In this document: in pieces, positions 54,968-63,689 of the stretch
Layout of the letters: each line of letters opens with the position of its first letter
Position numbering within the stretch: the first letter of the stretch is position 1
DNA from: Terriglobales bacterium
Lineage (GTDB): Bacteria > Acidobacteriota > Terriglobia > Terriglobales > Acidobacteriaceae
DNA length: 64,000 bases
Direction: 5' to 3'
Assembly: GCA_035764005.1 (NCBI GenBank)
Contig: DASTZZ010000055.1
Span: forward strand, 1-64,000
The notes under the pieces: generated by a model
The model's database searches: none
What the model saw: only the letters and a program-made list of their open reading frames with translations
Told to the model about the DNA's origin: nothing
Made by a program: the position numbers and the translations under genes

Positions 54968-56328
54968 GTTCGGCAGCACAATCGGCGCGCATCAGTGCGC
55001 GCGGCCCACGTTCGATTCTCGCCCTCTCGCCGCTCATGGCCATGCGGCGCAATCCTCTGCTTTACATGGAGGAGCTGCACCGCGAGTACGGCGATCTGAT
55101 CCACTACCGTACTCTCGGACGCGAAGTGTTCATGCTTTTTCATCCCGACATGACGCAGGACATGCTGGTGATGCGTTCGCGCAATCACCATCAGGGACGC
55201 GTGATGCAGCGCTCGCGCAAGGTGCTCGGCAACGGACTACTCACGAGCGAAGATGCATTCCATCTGCGGCAGCGCCGACTCATTCATCCTGCATTTCATC
55301 GGCAGCGTGTGTTCGGCTACGGACGCGCGATGGTGGATTACGCAGAACGTCACCAACACTCCTGGCGCAGCGGTGATGTGCTCGATGTGCATCAGGAGAT
55401 GATGCGACTCACGCTGGCTATCGTCGGTAAAACACTATTCGATACCGATGTGGAACGCGATTCGCGAGACATTGGACAGGCGTTGAACACGTTCATGCAT
55501 CTGTTCAAGTTCGCCGTCCTTCCCTTTTCGGAATATCTGGAAAGACTGCCGATCCCGCCTGTGCTGCGCCTGAAGAAGGCACGCGCACAGATCGATCGCA
55601 TCATCTATCGCTTTATTGAAGAGCGCAGGCGAACAGGAGAAGATCGCGGCGACTTGCTATCCATGCTCCTCGCCGCCGAAGACACCGAAGCCGGCAGCCA
55701 CGATCGGATGGATAACGATCAGGTACGTGATGAATGCGTGACGCTTATTCTTGCAGGCCACGAGACGACTGCGAACGCGCTTACCTGGACATTCTTTCTG
55801 CTGGCGCAGCATCCGGAGATCGCCGAGCGTCTGAAGAAAGAACTCGATACTGTCCTCGGCGCACGAACGCCGCAGCCGGAAGATTATCCCAATTTGAAAT
55901 ACGCCGAGATGGTCTTCAGCGAGTCGATGCGACTCTATCCACCGGCGTGGGGGATTGCGCGCACCGTGATCGAGCCATACGAAGCGTTCGGCGTCACGTT
56001 TCCAAAAAACGCGATCATTCTCACCTCTCAATGGATCACTCACCGCGATCCCCGCTGGCATCCCGATCCGCTGCGCTTCGATCCCGAGCGCTGGACGCCA
56101 GAAGCCCGCGCCTCACGCCCTAAGTTTTCGTACTTCCCTTTCGGCGCAGGTCCACGGCAATGCATCGGCGAATCGTTCGCCTGGATGGAAGGCGTGCTGC
56201 TGCTCGCCAGCATCGCCCGCAACTGGAAGTTCTCGATCGTGGTACAGACCAAGGTGGAACTCATGCCCCTCATTACATTGCGTCCGAAATATGGAATGAA
56301 GTTGTTGGTGGAGCGTCGAAAAGATTGA
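54964..56328 (+). CDS. Cytochrome P450
   Basis: The product has 454 residues. The I-helix oxygen-binding motif is 'AGHETTANAL' (264-273), the ExxR pair is Glu320/Arg323, the PERF-like motif is 'DPERW', and the heme thiolate is Cys400 in 'FPFGAGPRQCIG'. The organisation is of the CYP102/CYP4-like fatty-acid/terpene group, without a reductase domain. The open frame extends upstream inside the MFS gene, but ATG 54964 (ATGA overlap) is the real start. No ferredoxin gene is nearby. Confidence 0.93.
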   Translation: MSSAAQSARISARGPRSILALSPLMAMRRNPLLYMEELHREYGDLIHYRTLGREVFMLFHPDMTQDMLVMRSRNHHQGRVMQRSRKVLGNGLLTSEDAFHLRQRRLIHPAFHRQRVFGYGRAMVDYAERHQHSWRSGDVLDVHQEMMRLTLAIVGKTLFDTDVERDSRDIGQALNTFMHLFKFAVLPFSEYLERLPIPPVLRLKKARAQIDRIIYRFIEERRRTGEDRGDLLSMLLAAEDTEAGSHDRMDNDQVRDECVTLILAGHETTANALTWTFFLLAQHPEIAERLKKELDTVLGARTPQPEDYPNLKYAEMVFSESMRLYPPAWGIARTVIEPYEAFGVTFPKNAIILTSQWITHRDPRWHPDPLRFDPERWTPEARASRPKFSYFPFGAGPRQCIGESFAWMEGVLLLASIARNWKFSIVVQTKVELMPLITLRPKYGMKLLVERRKD

Positions 56329-56462
56329 ACACGGAGGGCACGGAGGTCGCGGAGGTTTGCATGGTAAGTCTCGACGTTCCGCTCTTCCCTCGCGGTCAAT
56401 TTAGCGATGCCGGCCATCTTTCCCACGTAACCCCTCTGTGCCCTCCGTGTCCTCCGTGTTCA
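56327..56462. repeat. Inverted arrays of CACGGAGG words
   Basis: The left arm GAACACGGAGGGCACGGAGG begins inside the P450 stop codon, and the right arm (about 56434-56462) is its complement with degenerate copies of CCTCCGTG. The spacer is about 80 bp. It probably marks the 3' end of the MFS-P450 transcript. Confidence 0.8.
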
Positions 56463-56526
56463 AAAGCTTTTGACTTTGCTTCCTCGGCAGGCTAAACTGC
56501 TGGCGAATATAAGGCGAAAATATTGT

Positions 56527-57534
56527 ATGGCTTCCCTCCCCCTGTATGTCATTCCTTCGACTCCGCGCCTGGTCGGAATTGCCAAGCTCGCCAGCGAGGC
56601 CGAGCATGTCGATAGCGGGCACCAAGTCGAGTTCTTCTCGCTTCCGGTCCGCTCGATCCTGAATCGGTGCGATCCCAAAAGGAAGCTTCCCTTCGTTTGG
56701 ACCATCAATCCCTATCGAGGCTGCGAGTTCGCCTGCAAGTATTGCTATGCGCGCTACACGCACGAGTTCATGGAGCTGCGTGACGCGGACGAATTCGAGC
56801 ACAAGATCTTCGTAAAGGAAGAAGCTGCGTGGCTGCTGCGGCGCGATCTGAAGAAGGTTCGCACGGGCGAGGAGATTGCGATTGGAACGGCCACTGATCC
56901 GTATCAGCCTGCCGAGCGTCGGCACTTGGTTACGCGTTACATTTTGGAAGAGTTGTCGCGACATGCGGGGCTGGAGATCGGGATTGTTACCAAATCAAAT
57001 CTCGTTCTGCGCGACTTGGACTTGCTCAAACGAATCGCGGAGCAGAACACGATCGGTGTTCACATTACGGTCACGACTCTAAATTCCGATCTTGCGCGCA
57101 TCCTCGAACCGCGCGCTCCTCGGCCCGATTTAAGGCTCGAGGCCGTTCGCAGGTTAAACGAGGCTGGAATTGCGGCAGGTGTGAATTGCGCGCCGGTTCT
57201 GCCAGGTATTACGGATTCTCCAAAGGAATTGGAAGCCTTGGTAAAGGCGGCGTCAGAGGCACATGCGACGAGTATCTTCGCCAATCCTTTGTTCTTGAAA
57301 CCGTGCTCGCGTTCGGTGTTCCTGCCTTTTATCCAAGACAAGTTTCCCGATCTGGTGCAGCGGTATGAGCAGCTATACGGAGAGCGGGACTTCGGCTCGC
57401 AGCTCTATCGCAAGCACTTGAGCGCGCTTATGTCGAAGTTCAAGAGGAGATACGGTATAGGAGCGCCCGGCCCGCGTGGACCGATTCGGGAATATGCGAA
57501 AGAACCAAGGAGTGAGCAATTGGCGCTGTTTTGA
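56527..57534 (+). CDS. Radical SAM protein (SplB-like / PA0069 family)
   Basis: The product has 335 residues. 'NPYRGCEFACKYCYARYTHEFM' gives the cluster C66-x3-C70-x2-C73, spaced as in spore photoproduct lyase and the PA0069/Rv2578c family. 'IAIGTATDPYQPAE' and 'GIVTKSNLVLRDLDLL' follow. The substrate is unknown; a DNA-repair role is only suggested by the SplB resemblance. ATG 56527 is chosen over the upstream ATG 56470, which lies next to the repeat. Confidence 0.85.
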   Translation: MASLPLYVIPSTPRLVGIAKLASEAEHVDSGHQVEFFSLPVRSILNRCDPKRKLPFVWTINPYRGCEFACKYCYARYTHEFMELRDADEFEHKIFVKEEAAWLLRRDLKKVRTGEEIAIGTATDPYQPAERRHLVTRYILEELSRHAGLEIGIVTKSNLVLRDLDLLKRIAEQNTIGVHITVTTLNSDLARILEPRAPRPDLRLEAVRRLNEAGIAAGVNCAPVLPGITDSPKELEALVKAASEAHATSIFANPLFLKPCSRSVFLPFIQDKFPDLVQRYEQLYGERDFGSQLYRKHLSALMSKFKRRYGIGAPGPRGPIREYAKEPRSEQLALF

Positions 57535-57683
57535 GATTGCGTGGAGTCAGGCGCGCCCTCGCCAGGGTGTTGCCCCCAAGCGATGCCGATGAACGCGTAT
57601 GCGCCTTCGGCAGCTCAAATAACTCTTGGGCATGGAATTCTCACCAGACATCCGGGCGCCGGGCGCGCGGCTCCACGCAGATC

Positions 57684-60191
57684 CTACTCGTACCGCAACG
57701 CCTCAATGGGATCTACCTTCATCGCTCTTCGCGCCGGCACATAGCACGCCAGAAGCGCAATTCCGCGGAGCAAGACTGAGACGCCAAGGAAGGTGATTGG
57801 ATCTGTAGGCTTCACGCCGAACAACATGCTCTCCATGAAGCGCGTGAGCGCCAGTGCGGCGACGAGTCCGATGCCGATCCCGATCAATGCCATGCGTGCG
57901 CCGTCGCCCAAGATCATGCGCAGCACATCGACGCGCTGCGCGCCCAAAGCCATGCGGACTCCGATTTCTTGTGTGCGCTGCCCGACGAGGTAAGACAACA
58001 CGCCATAAATCCCCACACTGGCCAACAGCAGAGCAATCCCGGCGAAACACGCGAGCAGAGTCATGGTGAAGCGCTTTTGTCCGATCGAATGAGCAACGGT
58101 CTGCTCCAGAGATTCCGGCGCATAAACAACGAGATCCCGATTCGCAGCGAGCAACTGATGACGCATCTCTTCAAACGAGGGAATATTGGGGCGCGAAGTG
58201 CGGACGTAAACGTCAGAACCCAAGCCAATGCGTTTGAGCGCGAAATCGGGAGTTTGTGCATAGGACATATACAGCTGCGCGTGCAGAGGGCTGCGCGCAT
58301 CGGAATCCAGCCCCCACTGGTTCACGTGTCCCACCACGCCTACGTTCTGCAGGTAGGGAATTTTGTTCGGATCGGAAGGATCGGTATTCAGATCGATGTA
58401 ATGACCGATCGGGTCTTCATTCTTGAAATATTGCTCGGCAAAGGTCTCGTCGATTACCGCTACATAGGGCGCGTGCTCGTTATCGGCTTCGGTTAAGAAC
58501 CTTCCCCGCTTCAGTGGAATTTGCATCGTCTGCAGATATCCGGGTTCGACGTCATACTCCAGCGTCATCGGGAGTTCACTGCGTTTCGGCATGGGTCTGC
58601 CTACGATCCAGAAGTTATCGTCGTCGTCGCCCGCCATAGGCTGTGCGCCGAGGCTGAACGAAACTGCCTTAACACCCGGCATGGCGGCGAGTTTGTCGTG
58701 AAGTTCTCGCTGCGCTGCCCGAATGGTGTCTGGCGATCCGCCTTTGAAGGAGGGCGGGCCTGAGAACGAGAAGGTCATGACGTTGTGCGGATTGAAGCCC
58801 GGGCTCAGGCCCCAAAGCACAAAGAGTGTTCGAATCATCAGCCCTGCGCCGACCAGCAGGACGAGAGCCATCGACATTTCAAAGACGACGAATACGGATT
58901 GCGTGCGGCTGCGTGCTGCAGCTAGAGAGCGTCCACTTTCTTTGAGCGTCGCCCCGACGTTCGAACGCGTAGTCCTCAGCGCTGGAGCAAGTCCAAAAGC
59001 GATGCCCGAGACGATAGAAACGATCAGCGTGAAAAGTAAGACTCGATGGTCGAGCCCAATATCTTCAGCGCGAGGCATGGTTCGCGGCATAGCTGCTAGT
59101 GCCGCCGAAGTTCCGAATTTCGCCAGCAGCAATCCCAATCCACCGCCAATGAGTGCCAGGAGAATGCTCTCGGTAAGAAGCTGACGAACGATGCGACCCT
59201 CGCCAGCGCCGAGGGCGATACGAATTGCGAATTCCCGATTCCGGACAGTCGAACGAGCCAGCAGCAGATTGGCTACGTTCACGCAGGCAATGAGGAGCAC
59301 GAACATTACGGCGACTAGCAGCACAACCAGCACAGGCCGGATGTTGTGCCCGCCGGGCGTACCGTCGGCTCCGACGATCTCGTCCTCGAAGCGCACGAGA
59401 TAGGCTTGCTTCGCACCATTCACATCGGGATAAGCCGCAGCCAATTCGCGTGAGACGCGAGCCATGTCCTGTTGTGCCTGTTCGAACGTGACCCCAGGCT
59501 TCATTCGACCGATCGCGTCGAGTCCCCAGCCTGCAGCACGGTTGTCGTGAAACTGATGCTCATTCCATTCCCCAACTGGAACGTACAGTTCGTTCGGCAC
59601 TTCACCACGCTGAAAGTTCTGAATATGCAGGTGGAAGCTGGAAGGCACGACGCCGATGATTGTGCGCGCAGTGCCGTTCAAATCCATGCTCTTGCCGATG
59701 ATGTTAGGATCGGAGCCGTACTTCCGCTTCCATAATCCTTCAGTGATCATGGCGGTGGGAGTAGCGCCGATGTGGTCCTCGTCAACGGAGAACGTCCGTC
59801 CCAGAATGGGATTGACGCCAAGGATCTCGAAAAATCCCGCTGAGACCATCGAGCCGTGCAGCCGCTCCGGTTCACCGGCGCCAACGAGATTGAATCCGTC
59901 GGAGCGATAGGCTGCCATTGAGCTGAACGTCCGGTTCATTCGGCGCCAATCTTCAAAGTTCGGGTACGAAATGGATCCGTTCTTGAAGTTCGGCATCTGC
60001 GTGAACAGCGAGACGATCTGCTCGGAATGAGGGAACGGCAGCTTACTGAGCAACACGCCGTTTACAACCGAGAAGATGGCAGTGTTGGCGCCAATGCCTA
60101 AGGCCAGCGTGAGAATCGCGATAGCCGAAAACCCTGGCGATTTCGCCAGCATGCGAGCGCCGTAACGCAGGTCCTGTAAGAACGTTTCCAT
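57684..60191 (-). CDS. ABC-type permease with MacB-like periplasmic and two FtsX domains
   Basis: The product has 835 residues. 'DLRYGARMLAKSPGFSAIAILTLALGIGANTAIFSVVNGVLL' is the signature N-terminus of the expanded acidobacterial permease family. A MacB_PCD periplasmic domain, an FtsX domain (about 285-400), a second PCD and a C-terminal FtsX ('MALGAQRVDVLRMILGDGARMALIG') follow, with eight helices in total. No ATPase gene is adjacent. These proteins are thought to export small molecules or act in stress response. ATG 60191 with GGAG is used rather than GTG 60197. Confidence 0.9.
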   Translation of the reverse strand: METFLQDLRYGARMLAKSPGFSAIAILTLALGIGANTAIFSVVNGVLLSKLPFPHSEQIVSLFTQMPNFKNGSISYPNFEDWRRMNRTFSSMAAYRSDGFNLVGAGEPERLHGSMVSAGFFEILGVNPILGRTFSVDEDHIGATPTAMITEGLWKRKYGSDPNIIGKSMDLNGTARTIIGVVPSSFHLHIQNFQRGEVPNELYVPVGEWNEHQFHDNRAAGWGLDAIGRMKPGVTFEQAQQDMARVSRELAAAYPDVNGAKQAYLVRFEDEIVGADGTPGGHNIRPVLVVLLVAVMFVLLIACVNVANLLLARSTVRNREFAIRIALGAGEGRIVRQLLTESILLALIGGGLGLLLAKFGTSAALAAMPRTMPRAEDIGLDHRVLLFTLIVSIVSGIAFGLAPALRTTRSNVGATLKESGRSLAAARSRTQSVFVVFEMSMALVLLVGAGLMIRTLFVLWGLSPGFNPHNVMTFSFSGPPSFKGGSPDTIRAAQRELHDKLAAMPGVKAVSFSLGAQPMAGDDDDNFWIVGRPMPKRSELPMTLEYDVEPGYLQTMQIPLKRGRFLTEADNEHAPYVAVIDETFAEQYFKNEDPIGHYIDLNTDPSDPNKIPYLQNVGVVGHVNQWGLDSDARSPLHAQLYMSYAQTPDFALKRIGLGSDVYVRTSRPNIPSFEEMRHQLLAANRDLVVYAPESLEQTVAHSIGQKRFTMTLLACFAGIALLLASVGIYGVLSYLVGQRTQEIGVRMALGAQRVDVLRMILGDGARMALIGIGIGLVAALALTRFMESMLFGVKPTDPITFLGVSVLLRGIALLACYVPARRAMKVDPIEALRYE

Positions 60192-60224
60192 GAACACTCC
60201 AGACGGCTAAACATTGATTGAGTT

Positions 60225-60240
60225 AGCACCCTTTGTGCCG
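60225..60240 (-). promoter_or_regulatory. Candidate sigma-54 promoter of the permease gene
   Basis: Read on the minus strand, CGGCACAAAGGGTGCT keeps the invariant GG-N10-GC spacing and GGCAC core of -24/-12 promoters, with two mismatches to TGGCACRNNNNTTGCW. It lies about 35 bp before ATG 60191. Confidence 0.4.
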
Positions 60241-60309
60241 TGATATTGCTAGGCATTTGTTGAGCTTACGAGTTCAGCTTATTGGGGGCATGTTCGTCGT
60301 CAGCGTTAA

Positions 60310-60327
60310 CTGTTCGGAAACGGACAG
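60310..60327. promoter_or_regulatory. Candidate activator-binding palindrome
   Basis: CTGTTCG-GAAA-CGGACAG is a near-perfect 7-bp dyad with a 4-bp spacer, centred about 90 bp upstream of the putative -12 element, a normal distance for an enhancer-binding protein. Confidence 0.45.
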
Positions 60328-60330
60328 AAA

Positions 60331-60361
60331 AACCGCCACGGATCACACGGATTTTACGGAT
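60331..60361 (+). repeat. Left inverted repeat of the GxxExxY cassette
   Basis: AACCGCCACGGAT followed by CACACGG and ATTTTACGGAT words. Its complement, with one extra ATTTCACGG unit, lies at 60794-60831 on the other side of the small gene. Confidence 0.8.
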
Positions 60362-60379
60362 TAGCGGATTTGAAGTGGA

Positions 60380-60784
60380 TTATCCAGCAGCCGCAGCTTG
60401 GCTCTGGTTGGGCTTTCTTTCATTATCGAACAACAGCCGTTTGATCTGAGCCGTTGGACCAAAATTCAGCAGCAGGCCCACTTCGACGTTCGTCGCCCGC
60501 AGGTAGTTGAGCAACTGACGTTCGTGTGCTTTCTCTAGCGCCGCAACTGCCTTCAGCTCGACAATCACCAGCGATTCGACGACCAGATCGGCGCGGAAAT
60601 CACCCAAGTCAACTCCCATGTACACCACACGGATGGATTTCTGTTCCTCGAATTTCAACCCGTTCCTCGCTAAATGCAAAGTAAAAGCCTTCTGATAAAT
60701 GCTCTCCAGAAAACCATGCCCAAGATCGTTATAAACGGAGTAGAAGATTCCAATCAGTTTCTCAGTCAGTGCTTCGTGCTTCAT
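60380..60784 (-). CDS. GxxExxY family protein
   Basis: The product has 134 residues. 'LGHGFLESIYQKAFTLHL' contains the G-x-x-E-x-x-Y motif, and 'YMGVDLGDFRADLVVESLVIVELKAVAAL' looks like the PD-(D/E)xK nuclease core (Asp...Glu-x-Lys). The function is unknown; the family is widespread in environmental bacteria as isolated, scattered copies. It is framed by inverted repeats only 10-20 bp from the ends of the gene, as a small mobile cassette would be. Confidence 0.85.
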   Translation of the reverse strand: MKHEALTEKLIGIFYSVYNDLGHGFLESIYQKAFTLHLARNGLKFEEQKSIRVVYMGVDLGDFRADLVVESLVIVELKAVAALEKAHERQLLNYLRATNVEVGLLLNFGPTAQIKRLLFDNERKPNQSQAAAAG

Positions 60785-60793
60785 TCTGTTCTC

Positions 60794-60831
60794 TCCGTGT
60801 GATCCGTAAAATCCGTGAAATCCGTGGCGGT
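60794..60831 (-). repeat. Right inverted repeat of the GxxExxY cassette
   Basis: CCGTGTGATCCGTAAAATCC and GTGGCGGTT words are complementary to 60331-60361. The array ends 2 bp from the stop codon of ubiD. Confidence 0.8.
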
Positions 60832-60832
60832 T

Positions 60833-62395
60833 CTATTCGATTCCAAAACTCTTCCATTTCTTATCAACGAGCGCCTTCACGACAGGATCCATCTGAATTT
60901 CATCCGGCCAGGGGCGGGAGAAGCCTTCCGTGGACCATTTTCGCGTCGCATCGATGCCCATTTTGGAACCATAGTTCGGCAATCGGGAGGAGTGATCAAG
61001 AGAGTCGATAGGGCCCAGTGTGAACTGGATGTCGCGTTCGGGATCGATGTTGTTGAAGACCTTGAGCGTGACTTCACCGATGTCGTGCACGTCCACATCT
61101 TCATCGACCACGACGATGCACTTCGTAAACATCGCCTGGCCGAGAGACCACACGGCGTTCATGACTTTGCGCGCTTGGCCGGGATATGACTTGCGGATGG
61201 AGACGATCATCAGGTTGTGAAAGACGCCTTCGACCGGGAGATTTACATCGACGATCTCGGGAATCGTCAGTTTCATCAAGGGAAGGAAGATTCGTTCGAC
61301 GGCTTTGCCCATCCAGGCGTCTTCCATGGGAGGCTTGCCTACGATTGTTGTCGCATAGATAGGATCTTTACGGTGAGTGATACAGGTGACATGGAATACC
61401 GGGTAGTCGTCCTCGAGCGTGTAGAAGCCGGTGTGATCGCCAAATGGGCCTTCAGGCCGCAGCTCATCGAGCTGCACGTACCCTTCGAGAATGATTTCAG
61501 CATTTGCTGGCACTTCGAGATCGACGGTTTCGCATTTCACCAGCTCGACCGGCTGCTGGCGGAGGAAGCCGGCGATGATGAATTCCTCGACATCAGGCGG
61601 TGCGGGAACGATGGCTGAAAACGTGAGGGCAGGCTCAGTGCCGATGGCAACAGCAACTTCCATCTTTCCGGACGGGCGATCTCCTTCCGCGAGCATGCTC
61701 CCCCCGGAGGAGCGCGCCATGATATCGACTGCGCTGCTTGTTTCTGCCCCGCTCGATCCCGCGGCCGCGCCCATGCGTAGCCGTTCGCGGTAATGCTCGG
61801 CGGCGACTTTCTGCCGCTGCCAGTGCATGCCCGTGGTGCGCTCGTCGTAGATCTGCATGCGGTACATGCCGACATTGCGCTTACCGGTTCTCGGATCGCG
61901 CGTGATGACGCACGGCAGGGTGATGAAGCGCCCGCCGTCCTGAGGCCAGCATTTCAAAATGGGAAAGTCGAGCAGAGAGAACTTTTCGCGCTTAATAACT
62001 TCTTTGCATGGACCAGTGGAAAGTGTTTTTGGAAAGAACTTGCCCATCTCCGCGAGCATGGGCAGCATCTTCAATTTTTCCAGAAAGCCCTCGGGCGATT
62101 TCATGTTGAGCAGCTCGCGGATGCGTCCTGCGATTTCGTCGAGCGAGTCCACTTCGAGCGCCATCTGCATTCGCCGCTCGGAACCGAATTGGTTGATCAA
62201 CAGCTTCGACCCGGGATGTCCTTTAACGTTTTCAAACAAAAGAGCAGGGCCGCCTGGTCTCGCGCCCTTGGATTTGGATACGCGGTCGGCAATTTCCGTA
62301 ATTTCGAGGATCGGATCCGCTTCGACCCGAATGCGCTTCAGTTCGCCGGCACGATCAAGGGCGGAAATCCAGTCACGCAGGTCTTTGTAGGACAA
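60833..62395 (-). CDS. ubiD: UbiD-family decarboxylase
   Basis: The product has 520 residues. 'LRDWISALDRAGELKRI' at the N-terminus, 'VGMYRMQIYDERTTGMHWQ' (prFMN and metal region), 'LRPEGPFGDHTGFYT' with the catalytic Glu and 'DEDVDVHDIGEVTLKVF' define UbiD. These enzymes decarboxylate unsaturated acids with prenylated FMN, in quinone biosynthesis or aromatic metabolism. No UbiX gene is adjacent. An extra Ser/Gly-rich loop is present near residue 210-235. The start is TTG 62395, and its AGGAG (62402-62406) is supplied by the octamer array. Confidence 0.92.
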   Translation of the reverse strand: MSYKDLRDWISALDRAGELKRIRVEADPILEITEIADRVSKSKGARPGGPALLFENVKGHPGSKLLINQFGSERRMQMALEVDSLDEIAGRIRELLNMKSPEGFLEKLKMLPMLAEMGKFFPKTLSTGPCKEVIKREKFSLLDFPILKCWPQDGGRFITLPCVITRDPRTGKRNVGMYRMQIYDERTTGMHWQRQKVAAEHYRERLRMGAAAGSSGAETSSAVDIMARSSGGSMLAEGDRPSGKMEVAVAIGTEPALTFSAIVPAPPDVEEFIIAGFLRQQPVELVKCETVDLEVPANAEIILEGYVQLDELRPEGPFGDHTGFYTLEDDYPVFHVTCITHRKDPIYATTIVGKPPMEDAWMGKAVERIFLPLMKLTIPEIVDVNLPVEGVFHNLMIVSIRKSYPGQARKVMNAVWSLGQAMFTKCIVVVDEDVDVHDIGEVTLKVFNNIDPERDIQFTLGPIDSLDHSSRLPNYGSKMGIDATRKWSTEGFSRPWPDEIQMDPVVKALVDKKWKSFGIE

Positions 62396-62398
62396 AAG

Positions 62399-62523
62399 AA
62401 GCTCCTAAGCTGCTGAGCTCCTAAGCTGCTGAGCCTCAGCGCTGGAATGAGAAGAAGAAGCTCGATTATACGAATGAGTGCTTTCAGGCTTAGAAGCTTA
62501 GGAGCTTAGCAGCTTAGAAGCTG
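62399..62523. repeat. Opposed octamer arrays with internal promoter-like box
   Basis: The left arm has CTCCTAAGCTGCTGAG twice; the right arm has CTTAGAAG, CTTAGGAG, CTTAGCAG and CTTAGAAG. The spacer contains a TATAAT on the minus strand (62465-62470), suitably placed for ubiD transcription but without a clear -35 box. The left arm gives ubiD its Shine-Dalgarno. Confidence 0.85.
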
Positions 62524-62601
62524 CCGGTTCAGCGTCCAACCACAATCCAGCAGCACACATCCTACATTTCGAAATCATTACAGCGAGGTGTTGCGCGCCC
62601 G

Positions 62602-63687
62602 ATGTCCACGAAGATCAATCGCGAAGCAGAGTACCTGAATGCACTTTTCACCCTTACTCTGAGCCCGATTCAGGGTTCCAGGGCGACCGATCTGGTGGCA
62701 TCGCTCACCCCGCAGGAGCAGGCTGAGTTTCTGTCACTGGCTGACTCGCACCACGTGATAGTGCGAGCGCTCAACACCGTCCTCGACTTCGCTACCCGCA
62801 GTGGAAACACTCGACTGGCAGGCTGGGCAGCCACCGAGTTGGAAAAGGAACACAAAAGGATTTCAACCGCGCTGGTTTACCTGCAGGAAATTTGCAATGA
62901 ACTGGAAGCGGCGAATTGCCCTACGACGGTGATGAAATCGCTCGACCATTATCCCGATCTCGGCAACGATCTCGACCTGTACAGCACCGCTGATGAGAGA
63001 TCGATTTGCAACGTGATGACTAGCAAATTCAATGCTCATATCGAGCCGCGAAGCTGGGGTGACCGCCTCGCCAACAAATGGAACTTCGCTGTGCCTGGGC
63101 TGAAGGAATCGGTGGAAATTCACGTCCAGCGGCTGGGACAGACAGGTGAACATACCGCGCTTGCGCGCAGGTTTGTCACGCGGCGAGTGCTAAAAGTCGT
63201 CGAAGAGAAGACCTACAACGTGCCTGCTCCGGAAGAGCGGATCGTCGTGGCGACACTGCAGCGGATGTATCGGCACTTCTACTTCCGCGTTTGCGACATT
63301 GTGAACTCGGCCGCGATCGTCGAATCGGGCGAGTTGAATTTCGACGAACTCAAGCGGTCAACGGAAGCGGCGGGTATTTGGCCCGGCGTCGCGACTTATC
63401 TTGCTATCGTTTCAGACCACGTGAAGCAATTTCGCGGAATTCCGCTGGCATTACCCAATTTCGTTGTCACAGCGGCCCGCTTTGGCGGCAATGAGATCAA
63501 GCCTCGCGCGCGGTTCTTGCGCGTTCCGGTGCTTCCCCACGGGGCGGCGTTGTACACGCATCAAGTTACGCACACCGCCATGCGCGGCGATGTCCCCGGA
63601 ACTTTTCGTCTCGGACTCCTGCCGTATCTGGCCTCCGCTGCGGCGGTTGCGTTCAAGATCACCGGCAGCGATAAGGGAGTCTGGTAA
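62602..63687 (+). CDS. Putative nucleotidyltransferase (NTP_transf_5-like)
   Basis: The product has 361 residues. 'CPTTVMKSLDHYPDLGNDLDLYSTADE' places an Asp-x-Asp catalytic pair after a strand, as in nucleotidyltransferase families of the MNT/NTP_transf_5 type, and 'RLANKWNFAVPGLKESVEIHVQRLG' could give the third acidic residue. Such proteins often accompany polysaccharide loci, but none is visible here. ATG 62602 is used. Confidence 0.65.
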   Translation: MSTKINREAEYLNALFTLTLSPIQGSRATDLVASLTPQEQAEFLSLADSHHVIVRALNTVLDFATRSGNTRLAGWAATELEKEHKRISTALVYLQEICNELEAANCPTTVMKSLDHYPDLGNDLDLYSTADERSICNVMTSKFNAHIEPRSWGDRLANKWNFAVPGLKESVEIHVQRLGQTGEHTALARRFVTRRVLKVVEEKTYNVPAPEERIVVATLQRMYRHFYFRVCDIVNSAAIVESGELNFDELKRSTEAAGIWPGVATYLAIVSDHVKQFRGIPLALPNFVVTAARFGGNEIKPRARFLRVPVLPHGAALYTHQVTHTAMRGDVPGTFRLGLLPYLASAAAVAFKITGSDKGVW

Positions 63688-63689
63688 GC

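Noticed and set aside
62399-62523. CRISPR-like array
   Set aside because: Units are 8 bp, contiguous, degenerate and arranged in opposed arms. There are no spacers and no cas genes.
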